NCBI GenBank assembly: GCA_011503125.2
Contig: WWBZ02000033.1
Span: 3,596,001 to 3,660,000 of the forward strand
Direction: 5' to 3'
DNA: 64,000 bases
Origin: Botryosphaeria dothidea
Lineage: Eukaryota; Ascomycota; Dothideomycetes; Botryosphaeriales; Botryosphaeriaceae
Below, piece after piece: positions 46,837 through 59,042 of the stretch. The first letter of the stretch is position 1, and every line of letters starts with the position of its first letter. The translations under genes and the position numbers were made by a program. The notes beneath the pieces are model-generated. The model was not told where the DNA came from, searched no databases, and saw only the letters and a list, made by a program, of their open reading frames with translations.

Positions 46837-48330
46837 TCAACCCCGAGCTTTTTTACCCCAAACGACACCGTACCTCTTTCTTTCCTCTTTCCAGTCCACG
46901 GCGTTCTTGCCATCAAAGGTCCCCGGACTCAAAGCTTGAAGCATTTCTAAGATCTCAGGATCGTTCCAGTCTTCTTCCCTCAGTGTGTACTCGTTTCCAG
47001 ATATCATGGGTAGCCTTGCCGTAAAATTATGGATCTCATCACTCAGGATGCCGTATAGTTTTGCACTTTTTTCTTGGAATTCTTCCTTGGTTACGCCATT
47101 GCCGGTGAGTTTGTGGAATGGATGGGCAGTGACTTCCTGGCGGCGCTTTTGTGCGCTCTCGAATGAAGCTCCCATGAAATCCCGTATCTGCTCCGTCGTG
47201 CTGTTGTAATCACCCCTTTTCTTTGTATTTGGTATTGATTCCAGCAATTCGCGAAAAGATGCTGCTGCGACGAACTTCTGTGTGCGCCGAATATCCTTCA
47301 TGACATCTTTCCGAGATTGGGTCACCCTTAAAACCAATTCATGGACGTCTTCTTCGATGTCCAGTAACTTATCATCACCAAACGACTTGGCAATTGTAAC
47401 CAGTTGCGTGTCCAGCGCCTCGATTTTGGGCCGTATATTTGAAAGCTAGAACTCATCGAGCAATTGACGCGTGAGTCTCATTTCGACATTCGTAGTATTG
47501 ATCTCGTCTTGAATATCCTGAAGCGGACCATGATCTGTCTGCACTGACTTTTCTTCGGTCAAGATCCTCACGACTTTGGGCAGGATTTCGGCGATTGTGA
47601 TGACCCCCGCAAGGACAGGAACCGCATGCCGGTGGGTGACTCTCGAATAGAGGTTGAGACGTCGAAGGGTCTCTGAATCGTGCTCCGGGTTGTCTTGCAC
47701 GTCCAGACTGCCGACTTCTCTGCAGAATGCTCCAACACGTCGGCCAAGGCACTCCCAAGCTCGGCTCTTGACGGCCCTGTTGAAGGAGCCCGCGTACACC
47801 GCCATCCATACAGTGGCTCTACCGAGTATCCATTTACATCTTCCCTTGACTTTACTGAGAAATGGCTCATGCAGGGCCTCCTGAAATGCGTGCACCAGAT
47901 TCTTCTCCCGCTCCTTCAGTCTCACTTCGTCGGTCTTAAGTTTTTGACTGATTGCCGTTCTGAACTTCTTTCTTATCAAAGTGAAAATGAAGCAGTTGAT
48001 AAGGTCTATCAGAGCTTCGGTCGTTTCTTCGGGCCTGTGATCGTATTGCGCTCTGGATCCTCCGAAATCCAAGGCCTCGACAACAAACGCTTCACGGCCG
48101 AGCTTTATGAACTCTGCTGACCATCCGCGACAACCCAAACGATCTTGGAGAGAAGTATCCGGCTCGGTCATCTGCGGCACGATATGGTCAACGAACTTCT
48201 GGTACGCGCTCTTTGCCTCGAGATCTAGCTTCCATGTTCGAGCATTCAAACGAGAAAAGCCGAAGTCGTCGCTCATTGCCGTTAAGTCTGCTCTTAGCAC
48301 GCTCGTGTATCTTTTTTCTTTGCTCTTCAC
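46837..48330 (-). CDS. unknown helical protein, interrupted by one in-frame TAG
   Basis: One frame runs from 48330 to 46837 (about 497 codons) except for a TAG at 47446-47448. The N-terminal 294 residues are Lys/Glu/Arg-rich with helical periodicity; one moderately hydrophobic stretch is HAVPVLAGVITIAEILPKVV. After the TAG the frame continues seamlessly with IRPKIEALDTQLVTIAKSFG and ends with DWKEERKRYGVVWGKKARG. Two explanations fit. It could be a nonsense change (CAG to TAG), making it a pseudogene. Or TAG could be the acceptor of a short phase-0 intron: a weak donor GTCGAA lies 42 nt upstream and GTGCAG about 100 nt upstream. I do not recognise the family. Membership of the accessory region with three pseudogenes makes either plausible. 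Confidence 0.6.
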
Positions 48331-48909
48331 GTCAAGGTTCAGTTCTCTTTTGTCTTGATTTTGAACAAAGCTTCTGACGAGGCTGAAATTTGGCAGAGCG
48401 TTGCCCCGCCTGCAATGCTGTTTGTAAGCAGTCGATCATGGATCACAACCCCTGCCACTGATCTCAACAATGACATCGGGTAGCATCATGGTCCGATAGA
48501 TACTCCTGCAGCTTGATAAGCTGACCATATAAGATTTTTGGAAACGGTAAGGAAGTAAATTTCACCCGTAGCACAACAGCAGGGCCTCGTATGTCTTGTG
48601 ATATCTGTTTTTGCTCCAGACCCATGCTCTCATCTACATTAGGTCACAACCAACCCACATCGGTAGCTCGCATGCAATTTCTAAAAAGAGTCTTTCTTCA
48701 AAACCTAATTACCGCTAACGAAACTCTCAATTCCTATTCCTTTGTAGAATCCTGTACCTATAAAATGCCTTTCTTTTCCTGTACCCCCATACCTAGCCCC
48801 AACGCCTTCCACTCCCCATCTTCATCGGGTCCACTTACAACGTTCTCCGCCACTCATATGCGCTGCAAATACCCACGCAATACCAACACAAGCACATCCC
48901 ACCCTCAGC
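48331..48909. other. intergenic, no supported gene
   Basis: Upstream of the unknown 46.8-kb gene and 3' flank of the DUF2235 gene. Nothing recognised. Confidence 0.5.
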
Positions 48910-51900
48910 CTACCCAACCCTCTCGGGCATACTCCTCCTATACTCGCTCCCCGGTGGCCCACCCTTGATCCTCCTCCTCTCCACCACCTCCTCCCTGACC
49001 ACATCCCCCTCATCCGGCGGCGGCATGCTCATCCGCTCCCTCGGGCCCCTACTCTTACTCCGCGCACGGCTCTTCCTTGGCCGCGTTCGCGGCGGCCAAA
49101 GCAGATACTCAAACGTCTCGGGATCCCTCTCGGCGAGCTCCCTCTCCAGGCGGCTGAGCGGGGCCTCCGGCAAGACCTTTGTGCTGACGTCCCTCTCATC
49201 CACATTGCCACGCAGCTTCCAGTAGACGTCCGGCGGCGGCCCGGACGGCCTGTCGCGGGGGTCGACGACGGCGTCGTCCGGGTACTCGACCACCAGGCGC
49301 CAGTCGTCCAACGGCTCCGGGTCGTACTTGCCTTTGTCCTCGACGCCGGGCCCGCCAAGACGGAAGCGGGAGCGCACCGATGCGTGCATGTACTCGTGCG
49401 TGTCGCGCAGCGGGCGCCCTGTTGAGCGGCCCGTGTGCGGGTCGACGGCCGTGTACTGGCCAGGCGTGCGGGTGGCGCTGCCGCCGAGGCTGTAGATGCC
49501 GGCGGACGAGTTTGGTATTTCGCCGAAGGACCAGGGCCGGAGGGGTTGGTGGTGGCGCTCATAGTACCGGTCGTTCTCTTCTTCCTGGTCGAAGATATAC
49601 TTGATCTTGAAGTCAAGGAAGGGTTGGAGCTGGGAGACCATCCAGGCTAGTGAGATGTTAGCGAGCTGCTGGTCGTCGTAGCCACCGCCGACGTTGCTGT
49701 GGACACCCGGGAACCAGACTTGACGGAGGATCGTCCGATTGTCTCGAGGCTTCTCCCAGACCGCTGGAGAAAAGGATGCTCGACGTTCGTCCAGCGCTAA
49801 TGCTTGGAAGGCGTACTCGATGCAATTGGAAAGTTTGGTGTCATAGAAGGTCATCTCTCTTGACTGCATCGGTTGAAGGCCAACCCGCGTAAGCCACCCG
49901 ATTCTCGGAGCTCCAAGAGCGCCAACGGTATCCCACACTCCAATGGCCTTCACCCTCACGCCAAGGTAAGTCAACCCTCTTGCTTCAAGCTCATGTCTGT
50001 ACGCTGGATCACCCGCGTTAGGCTTGTTTGGGAATGGAATGTCCGGATTCCTGTCCCTGTGGTTCCGATCTCGCCGATGCTGCACATCCTCGAAGATTGC
50101 CACGAAAGCCCCGAGGCCTCTTTTCGTCAAGATTCCTATAGAGTCTATCAAGCCCGCAATGCTACGTGCGGTGAAAGCACCTCTAGAGAAGCCGATCAGG
50201 TAGATTTCGTCGCCAGGCGTGTAATTATTGCTCAAGAAGGAATAAGCTTCGCGTACGTTCTCCTCAAGCCCACCACCTGTTGAGCCGTTGATTACTTTGT
50301 TGATGACGTTTCCTCGAGAACCGACACCAAAATGGTAGTAGACAATCTGTGGTATGCCATCCTTGGACATGGGCTTGATGGCGCGGGACATGCGTGTTAC
50401 ATTACTGGGGACGGCAAGCTCACCGCTGGCCATGCCATTATCCGAGTTTAGCCATGTGCCTATATTCGTTAGCAAATAATGTAATCAAAGGAAAAAAAAA
50501 GAATTGGCAATAAGAGAACAGAGCGAACAAATTAAAAAAGAATTCCAGGAAGGGACGAGTCAGCTTTCTATCAAGTATCATGAACCAGCAATTCCAATCC
50601 AAAAAAGACGAGCAAGAATCAAGTTGAACTTTCAAAGATGTGACGGGTGATCAGCTTCTCCTCGGAAGTGTCTTTAACCGAGCATAATAACACAAGGATG
50701 GAAAATCCAAAGTTTTGGGTGTACTAGAAAGAAGAGCCGGAAATAGATGAGCCGGTCATGTCATGGAAGGCCAGAGAGATCATGAGCCGCATCTGAATGC
50801 ATATTTTTTTTTTTTTCGGGTGGTCTTTCTTCCGCAAAGACGAGGCCACTCGAGTTTCACAGATCAGACATCAGCAGCACTTACCGTCCGAAGAAGGCAG
50901 TCCAGGAAAGCTGAAAAGGCCGGACAAACCTCAAAGTCCAAGACGAGAACACAAAATCAATGTCAAAGGCCACCGCCACCATTCACAAACAGAACGCAGC
51001 AAGAAGAAAAAGAAGAAGAACTCACCATCACAAGCCACGATCAACCTCTTGAATGGCGGCGGACTGTCCGCTCCCCTCATATCCAGGCTGGCCTTCCTCC
51101 TGACCCGACTCTTACTCCTGGCCCTACTCTTACTCCTGCTCGGCACGATCTGCTCCACGATCTCAATCTCCTGCGGCTGGCTCCTGACCACCAATACTCC
51201 ATCATCACGCGTGTACACGCCTTCCTCTCTCCCGGATCCGTTCCCCCTCGAACCGGCATGGACGATGTCATACTCTGACCGTCTGCTATGATTCGACGGC
51301 ACCGGCCCACCGCCATACTCGTATATGGTGACACTCTCCTCCCTCGCAGGCGACGGGGCCTTCGTGAGCGCCATCTGGCTCGGATGCACGCTGTTGGGCG
51401 GGTTGGTCATGGTGGACACACTCTTCGCGCGGCCGCCGCCTCTCCGCTCATCCACATCAATCACAACGTCCCTCTCCCTCTCCCTCTCCCTACCGCCACC
51501 GCCTCTCCTCTCGTCAATATCAATCATGACCTCTCTTTCTCGCCCATCCCGGCTCCGTTCATCGATGTCGACCACGATTTCCCTGTCCCTCGGCTCCCTC
51601 TCCCTCTCCCTCTCCCTCTCCCTCTCCCTCACAATTCTCTCCTCCCTCACCGACATCGGCGGTGCCGGCGCAGGCGGGGGAGGCGGCGGTGGCACGACAA
51701 TCTCCTCCCTCACGCTTCTCCTCCCACTGGGCGGCGGCGGCGGTGGCACGACGATCTCTTCCCTCACGCTCCTCCTCGAACTTGGTGGCGGCACATCCCT
51801 CACCGTTTCGCGGACCTCCTGCACCTCGATCAGGTCATGATGCGACGGCGGCGGCGGCGGCGGTGGCGGCGGCCCTCCGTACATCGACGTGGCGCGTGGG

Positions 51901-52025
51901 CGAGACGACGATACGGGGCTGCGCGGGCGCTCGACGACCACGTACTCGTCATCGTAATAGCGGTCGCGGTCACCCCGCGTGCGCGAGTAGTCGCGGTAGT
52001 AGTGGCGATCGTCGCGGTCGGCCAT
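48910..52025 (-). CDS. DUF2235 (Tle1-like) alpha/beta hydrolase with low-complexity N-terminus
   Basis: Two exons (52025-51026, 50459-48910) give 849 aa. The intron is 566 bp, ten times longer than typical here, and the junction restores RLIVACDG-TWLNSDNG exactly. Residues 1 to about 325 are disordered: Arg/Asp/Tyr start, poly-Pro runs, two copies of SVREEIVVPPPPPP, Arg-Glu repeats and VIDVDERRGGG repeats. The catalytic domain has GDEIYLIGFSRGAFTARS (nucleophile Ser), KAIGVWDTVGALG (Asp region) and VWFPGVHSNVGGGYDD (His). This matches DUF2235, related to the bacterial type VI phospholipase Tle1. The C-terminal tail is basic (TRPRKSRARSKSRGPRE). Substrate is not predictable; a lipase is likely. 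A decayed relative lies at 33701. Confidence 0.9.
51595..51630. repeat. (TCCCTC)6 coding repeat, Arg-Glu tract
   Basis: Six perfect hexamers, read on the minus strand as alternating Arg-Glu in the DUF2235 protein. A shorter tract of the same unit lies at about 51470-51490 in the same exon. Confidence 0.85.
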
Positions 52026-54379
52026 TTGCTTGGATAGTTTCCTGTCTTATGCAAGGCTCGGTTTTCTTTCTCTTTCTAAACGATGGTTGGCGCGTGCGAT
52101 GCTGGTTTTCCCTTTGGTTCGGGTCGGGTCCTTTCCGAGTCCTGGGTAAATTTTGGTTGGTGAGTCTGTTCGTCCCAGCTTTGGTTCTGTCCCTTGGTTG
52201 GCTGGGGCGAGTGACGACGCCGGTCCGGATGGCTGGTGGGGTAGCAGGTAAGGTGTCACTCAGTCGCGCAAAGTGCCGATAGGGCTGAGCGATGGCGCGG
52301 CTCCTGCTGCTTTGTTGCTAGGCGCGATGCGGTTTGATGCTGGTGCTGCCACTGCTGCCTACGTTGCCTACCGCGCAGACGGATGAGTCGTTGCTGCAGC
52401 GGATGTCTAGGGCATCGAACGGGGAGGCGCGGCGGGGCAGAACAAAACCGGCGCGCGTCCGGAAGACCGGGGAATGGGCCAGAGTGAGAAAGGGAATCCC
52501 CGACTGGAGTGCGTTGGGCGTGTGGAATGTGACCAGGCAGCAGGCCAGGGCTGACGAGCGTGCCGATGATGGCGGGGCGGGACGTGATGTGAGCGGCGGA
52601 GAGCGGGGGATGGCTGGCGATCAGATGTCGCTCGCGTGCGTCGCTGCCTGCTGCTTGTGGAAGTTGCAACGGAACAAAACGAACGAACGCGCGCTGGTGG
52701 GATGAGTGGGATGAGACGGAAGAAAAAAACAAGGCTGGAAAGCAGGAAGCCCGTCACATGGCCCCTCCTTCTCTGCTCTGACTGCTCACCGAAACGAAAC
52801 AACAGCGCGGCTGCGGAAAGAGCCAACAGCAAGCTGCACACCACCGGCCGGAAACAGGGAATCTGGGAATAAGTGAGGAAAACAAGGATGGGAGATCGGG
52901 CTACGGCAAGGCGTCCCTCACCAACGGGACGCAGCAGCAAGCAGCAGAATCACCTCAGTTTCTGTTTGGCTCGCTCTCATGTTTCGCATGCTCATGCGCG
53001 CCGGGGGATGCGGTTGGGTTGGTCGGGCAAAGAGGGGATACCTAAGACGATGCACGCATGGTTGGGCCCACAGGCCTATTGCTTTCCACGCGTTTCCGTC
53101 CGGCACTTTGTTGGTTGTTCCGACTGCATCTGTCTCACAACCTGGTCGTCGGGCGCGCGGTAAGGCTGCTGCTTGAGGCTCACCGATGGTGATGGCTGCC
53201 CTAGGCACCATCTCGACTAGTCCCAGCGAACTGACCAGCCAGCTACGTAGCAACCAAGCCTCGCGTGCCCGATGGGCATCATCCATGCTGCATGCTGTTC
53301 AATTCGTAGCGCTCCGCCCAACCTACTCTTGCCCAAGCGTTCAAGGGTCTCCTCAGGGTCCATAATAGTGTAGTGCCTGTGCTTTGCCGCAATGATGCAG
53401 GAGCAAAAAAAAAAAAGAAGATAAGAGAGAAAGAAAAAGCAAGTGCGATGCGCCGTGCAAAGACGTCAGCTCTCAGCGATGATCTGGAGAAGAGCAGCCT
53501 GCACAGGCAGGTGCTTTGACCTGATCCTCTGTCTCGCCTCGCCGCAACAGTGTCCGTTCTCCTGAAGATCATCAACTCCCACGTCCAAGCCCACCCGGCA
53601 CGCCCGCGCATCCCCCAGCCTGCGTGTTGCTGATTGCGGCCACCCCCCCCCCTTTCGTCATCCTTGTCGCACAGCTCGTAAAGACCCCCGGCCGCACTCA
53701 TTGATTCGTCTTGCGTCTCCCGAGCCTCTGTCTTCCGGCCTGTGCCGCGAACACGAATGGACCATTGCGCATCACGTCCACGTACCTCTCCGGCGCCAAA
53801 GCTCCGAGTCATCACATCACTATTCGCACATACGTAGTAGCATATTTGCAGCAGCAAATGGGAAATCCCGTATCTTGTTGTCTAACCTAGCCATCCCCCG
53901 ACACCGCTCTCGCATACAAGTATCAGAAACAGGGGGGTTTTGGTGGCAGCGCCGGTAGACATGAATCATCCGTCCTCGTCTTCATCTTTCGTGCGGTGCT
54001 AATTCTACAGCTTCCCAAAAATAAATAATCCGCGTATCGCAACAGATACGCCAGCCCAGTTCTCAGTCTTTGCGCCTCTTCCCTTCGTGACTAGCTTGAC
54101 GAAGCAAGCCAAACGATCAATCCTTCGTTCTGAAAGATCAAGACTCATGTGATACAGTAAATCAGCGCTATGCCACCCCAAAGCCAGACGTTGTGTCTAG
54201 CAAAGAAAATAGGAAATATAGTAGAAGACAGTGAAAGAAAGGTGCATGAGATACAGAGAAATCGAGATGAGAGGCCTCAAATGATAGAGAATACTCCGAA
54301 ATGAAAAGCGAAATCCCATTTTGACCCCATACGCCTTGGAGAAGTCTTTTGTGATCTTAAATCAGGAAAAGTGAAGCAA
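52026..54379. other. long upstream region of the DUF2235 gene and 3' flank of GDS1
   Basis: About 2.35 kb without a supported gene. It has polypurine and polypyrimidine runs: an A-run at about 53406-53416 and a C-run at about 53643-53652. Frames are short and overlap on both strands. 54.0-54.38 kb is AT-richer and is probably GDS1 3' UTR. Confidence 0.45.
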
Positions 54380-55684
54380 CTAGTAGTCGCCAAGGAGGTC
54401 ATCCAGCTCGTCCAACTCAATGGATTCCGGATTCTTCCAGTCAGACCAGACCCAGCTGTCGTCGTTGACGACACGGACATCTTCCATGGCATCGGGTTTT
54501 GAGTTCGTCTCGTGATCCACTGGCTTGAAGACGGGGCTGGAGACGCCGAATTCGACCGAAGCAACAGAGCTCGAGGCATTACTCTCGACGCTCTGGCCGA
54601 AGAGAAGAGCGGCAGCTTCAGAATTGCGCAGGGCAGCGCTCTCCTCATTCTCGGGCTCGTTCGTGAGACGAGTGCTCTCATCGTCGATATTACTCGACGA
54701 GGCAGGGGCATCCGCAGGTGTTGACTTCTCCGACTGTTGGCTGCGATTGCGCTGTTGCAACGAGGAAGCCGTGGCAGTGAACTCTCGCTCGTCTCTCTCG
54801 AGAGGCGGGCTGGCAGCACGCCGATTATGCGCCATGTTGTTGGTGGGAGCGATATCGCGCATTAACGAACTGCGACCGGAGAACGTGGTCGTGTCGCTCT
54901 CGTCATCCAGCTCAGGGGACGATAGGTCGACCTCAGGCGAGGGCGACATGGCGCAACGAGCACGCCTATCGCGCTCCTCCTCCTCGGAATCATCTGCTGC
55001 CGAAGAGAGGGAAGGCGATATTATGCGCGAGGGAATGTTTGCGCTCGCCGACGCCTCGTTAGGCTCGGGAATAGGCTGGTGGGGTGTCGTAGTGAGGAAG
55101 AAGTAGATGCGCTTTGGGTGCGTGCCGACGAGTTCTCTTCCCACTGGGCAAGGCGAAAGAGCGGTCCAAGGCCGGCGAATGTATGCGGTCAGACGCGAGG
55201 AAATTATGGCGGAGGGGTTGGCAGAGCTGTAACCTTGGTTAGAGGCTTTAATTTGATGAGAATCAAATGCGTTTACGTACCTTTCGACGATGGGCAGTTG
55301 CGGAGAGAGCACGGCGGCGAGTTCCTTGAGCAGATGCGGGCGGTTGCCAGTCTCCTCGAGCTGTTTTATCACCGCGACAACGATGTCGTCGTTGATGCCT
55401 TGTGTGTCGATTTTTGGAGCGCCCTCAGCACCTGGCGACGGCGGTGGAGTGTGCTCAGTCTTGGGTCGTTCATCGCGGAATTTGGGTGCAGCAGTCGCGG
55501 GCGGGCTCAGAGGCGCAGGCGAGGCGCTCGACGTATGCGAGCGCTTTATTTTCTTCTGCGGTGGTTGCTCGGAGGCGGGCGCATTCGAGGGCGGTGAGCG
55601 GTGCGACGAGGATCGCGAGCTGTTTGGCAGCTGGATGCCGAGCATGGGTAGCGACAGCGACTTTCTCCTGGTGTTGTAGCCCAT
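54380..55684 (-). CDS. GDS1: GDS1-like winged-helix protein
   Basis: Two exons (55684-55281, 55226-54380) with a 54-bp intron give 416 aa. The N-terminus GYNTRRKSLSLPMLGI is followed by a Ser/Pro-rich linker with a basic PPQKKIKRSH, a possible nuclear signal. The GDS1-type winged-helix region is at about residues 92-165: NDDIVVAVIKQLEETGNRP, LLKELAAVLSPQLPIVE, then after splicing ANPSAIISSRLTAYIRRPW. The remainder is acidic and Ser-rich and ends WSDWKNPESIELDELDDLL, suitable for an activation or interaction segment. Yeast GDS1 is a nuclear protein linked to respiratory growth; a transcriptional role here is inferred. An in-frame upstream ATG exists (to 55843), but conservation begins at 55684. 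Confidence 0.82.
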   Translation of the reverse strand: MGYNTRRKSLSLPMLGIQLPNSSRSSSHRSPPSNAPASEQPPQKKIKRSHTSSASPAPLSPPATAAPKFRDERPKTEHTPPPSPGAEGAPKIDTQGINDDIVVAVIKQLEETGNRPHLLKELAAVLSPQLPIVERYVNAFDSHQIKASNQGYSSANPSAIISSRLTAYIRRPWTALSPCPVGRELVGTHPKRIYFFLTTTPHQPIPEPNEASASANIPSRIISPSLSSAADDSEEEERDRRARCAMSPSPEVDLSSPELDDESDTTTFSGRSSLMRDIAPTNNMAHNRRAASPPLERDEREFTATASSLQQRNRSQQSEKSTPADAPASSSNIDDESTRLTNEPENEESAALRNSEAAALLFGQSVESNASSSVASVEFGVSSPVFKPVDHETNSKPDAMEDVRVVNDDSWVWSDWKNPESIELDELDDLLGDY

Positions 55685-58019
55685 GATGGTGGAGACTTCT
55701 CTTAGGTTGCAAGGCGGGGTGCGAGAAATCGAGGCGAGTGTCGCGCGATCGAGACAACAATAATAGCGACGTGGGAGAGGGTTTGTTGTTGGAGAGGCGG
55801 TGGAAGGGGTCCTATTGGTGGCGACCAGGGGCGTGGAATGCAAGACGGTGAGACTGCTGGCACGGCTGGTTCCTTGCCTGAATGGTCAACGGCGCATGCG
55901 ACGTGGTACAAGCGAAGCGCAAAGCTGAGCTCTTTGGATGCAAGCTGCGGGACAGGCTGCAGGTTGCAGCGGGTGTGCTGAGCAATGCTGATGCTGCGAC
56001 CGGCGGGCGTGTCTGGGAGGCGTGCGTGCGTGTGGTGGTCCTCGCGGCGTCAATGCGTGAGGCAGGACGATCGAACAGCAGTTGCCAGCAACCAGGAGCT
56101 TCAGGGAACGCTGCGCAGGGCGGCGGCAAATAATACAGATATGTATGATACAGGGAGCAGCGCGCTTGGCGAGCAACGATGATGACGATGAAGCAGACGG
56201 AATACAGGCAGCAACAGACGGAATGGGATGTAGCGGCTGGAAGAGGAACAGGGACTGGAGTAAGGCGGGCTGGCAATGGATGGCAATTGGGAGTCGAGAA
56301 GAGATGGTGGCAGGCAGACGAGACCTGACGGCTAGGAGTACCAAGGGGGCAGTAGCGGCGGGCAGGGATAGTTGAATGTTTGTCGTCAGTCTGCCTCAGA
56401 CGGGCTTAGCTCAACAATATTTTTTACACTGCCTTTTTTTTTGTTCAAGGGGCATCCAGTGCTTGACCATTCCCGACCCTTCCGCACCACCGATGGCGCC
56501 GCCTGATGTGCAGATTTCAGTCGCCTCCACTGTGAGGTGGCCACAGCAACGGGCGACGGCCGTGGCCGAGGCCGTCGTCCGCCAGCAGGCCGCAGGCTTT
56601 GTGCGCGCCAGCCAGCCGCTGGTCGGCTCGCAATGACGCTCGCCCACGGCGCTGATCGCTCTGGGCGCTCCCTTGCACACGACCACCACTCAACGTCGAT
56701 ACCCTCATCATCGCACGCGACGAGCCGCATCTGAATCTCGTCTTGTGTCCCCGGCCTCGGCCGATCCAGCGAAATTGCCCGTCGGCTGTCTTGTGCCGTC
56801 AATCGATTTTTTTTCTTTGCTGCTGTCTGTGCGCGCGAATAAGCCCGACAACCACATGGGATCGCCGCAACGTCTGCGCTATCACATAATTCGGGATTAG
56901 CTCAGTGGCTGCTGAGATTCGCGCTTGGTTCGGTGTCTGGTCCTAGTGGTGGACCAGTTTTAGCTCGGTGCCCTTCTTGTCCAGCGACCGGCAGCGTGCG
57001 TCGACCGCTGCTCAGCCTAACGCCAGCAGGCCAGACTGCTGCCACAGGTACGTATCCTGGCCATAATTTACGGACGTGAGCGCTCGGCGCCTTGTAGGAC
57101 CGGTGAGGGCATGCCTGCAGTGCGTTTCCGTTGGAGTGAGGGCGCGGAGTAAGGTAAGGATCTCTCGTTTCAGGGTGCATTGCATTTTCGACGGCGGCAC
57201 TGGCTGGGGACTGCACGACCGCTCTCATCAACATGCGACCCGTCCACCCTGATACATACCGCATCAGAACATCGCTTCGAGCAGCCCCGCGCCGCCGCCC
57301 GTCACTTTCGTCATTCGTCCGCTAAGCTGAACACACCCGACCATGGACAGCGACGTCAGGGCCAGATTTAGCTTCTCCTGGGCGCGACAGCAGTAGTCCA
57401 TCTCGCATCGGGGGAACAGTAGCAAACGAACAAGATGCGACACGCCGTTTGACGGGGGAGCCAGCTCCCCGGCGTAAGCGCAACGCGCTGGACGAATGGC
57501 GGGGCTTTTAATGCTAGCCCCTCACGTGCTTCTGACTCAGGGCCACCCGCACCTCGTTGCCCTCCCCCGGTCTCTCTTGCGCGCTACTCTTACACCTGCA
57601 TGAGGAGAGAAAACCGTTTGGCGTCGCGCGCAGATGTTCCCGGCCAAGCTAACTGCATCCATCGCCAGCGGCGCAGCGCGGCGTTCTTCGAAGCGGCCTC
57701 GAAGCTCACTGAAGCTTGAATGGCCTATGATGCTGCAGGCGATCAGCCTCCAGGCCAACCTTCATCATGCGCATAACGCAGACCGCCTTCTGGTCCCCAT
57801 CCTTTCAATTGCCCGAAACTGCAACAAGAGCGCAACACCGCAACTTTGGCTGGCCGTGTGCGCTGGCACTGCGGAGAACTCTCCTCACCTCCTCCACTCG
57901 ACTCTCGTACTTGCAACCGGCTTCCGACATGCTCCTATCAACCTGGATTACGCTCGTCAGTAGGCCCGACTACGCGAATCTCACGCGATTGCGATTGTCA
58001 GATTGCGAAACAAGAATGC

Positions 58020-58048
58020 GGGGAGGGAGGGAGGGAGGGGTGGAGGGG
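58020..58048 (+). repeat. G-rich tract, potential G-quadruplex
   Basis: Five or more runs of three to four G separated by single A or T bases (GGGA repeats). This meets the simple quadruplex pattern; formation in cells is untested. Confidence 0.6.
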
Positions 58049-58813
58049 TAGCCCACGGCGTAGTCGCTACGCCACCGCCGAACTTCTTGCGATATCATCG
58101 TGTCGTTCGAAATTACTCTCGTCCGTCGATTACTAGAATAGTAGCGTGCCGCTCAATTGCGTGTTGGCCATCGGATTCAGCTCGGGCAGAAGTCCCTGCC
58201 CCCTTCCTCCCACCTCTCCGCGCGCCACGCTTGTTCGCAAACATACCTGTCCGTCACCCCGCGCAACGTGAGTGGCAGGGCTCAAGTTGCCGCTGGGCGG
58301 CTCGCGGCTCATGGCTCGACCGGGTTGATGACGCCAGGTCTGCTGCCACTGGTCAATGGCAGCAGCAGGCCAAAAGAGGTTCGAGCAGCTAGCCGCTCAG
58401 GACGAACGTGGGTGCTCATGCCCAGGGATACTGCCTGCTTGCGTCCTTAATTGATGTTGAGTTGATGCGAGTAAGGTTGCTCGAGAGTATTCCCTTCGCT
58501 TCTCCTTGTGTCATCCTGACTCGTAGATTGTGCACTATTCGATCGGTCGTGAATTGGGAAATCGTCTTTCCCGCATGCGCCATGTCTTGAGACACGAGCT
58601 TGCGGCATGTTCACCCCAGCGCCTCCAATGGTGACCAACCGCGATATCCGCCAGGAGCGTCTCAGAGATACGATATGAACGATTAGAGTTTTCGAGAGTT
58701 TCTCGAACTAATGAAGGAAGCTTACGGATAAGACCGCGGAACTACCTTCCAATATCCCGTCGCGTGGCTGAGCATGGATAGTGTGATGCAGAATGTTTGC
58801 TGCCGTGGGAACA

Positions 58814-58880
58814 TGAAGCATTCGTCCGGGCGTGACTGTCATGATTATCCTTACACGCTTACGTACGGATGAATGCTTCA
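58814..58880. mobile_element. MITE-like palindromic repeat, copy 1
   Basis: Arms TGAAGCATTCGTCCGGGCGT and ACGTACGGATGAATGCTTCA are near-perfect inverted repeats around a short AT-rich centre; 67 bp in total. It lacks the outermost GGGGAGT extension seen in copies 2 and 4. Confidence 0.7.
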
Positions 58881-59042
58881 AATACCCATAGCTCTTATTA
58901 CAATGTCGGCAGCCAACCACTCAAAACACTCAGCCAGGTGAGTACCTCTGCAGGTATGGAGGCAATCTCAAACCTTAAGGTGTTCTGTCCGTGCCAAGGT
59001 GATCTTTGTCGCTAGGATCCCCCGTCGGGGCGATGAAAGTAG

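Noticed and set aside
56889..56945. tRNA-like sequence: ATTAGCTCAGTGG resembles an A box, with GGTTCGG downstream
   Set aside because: The distance to the B-box-like part is too short and no cloverleaf or acceptor stem can be drawn.
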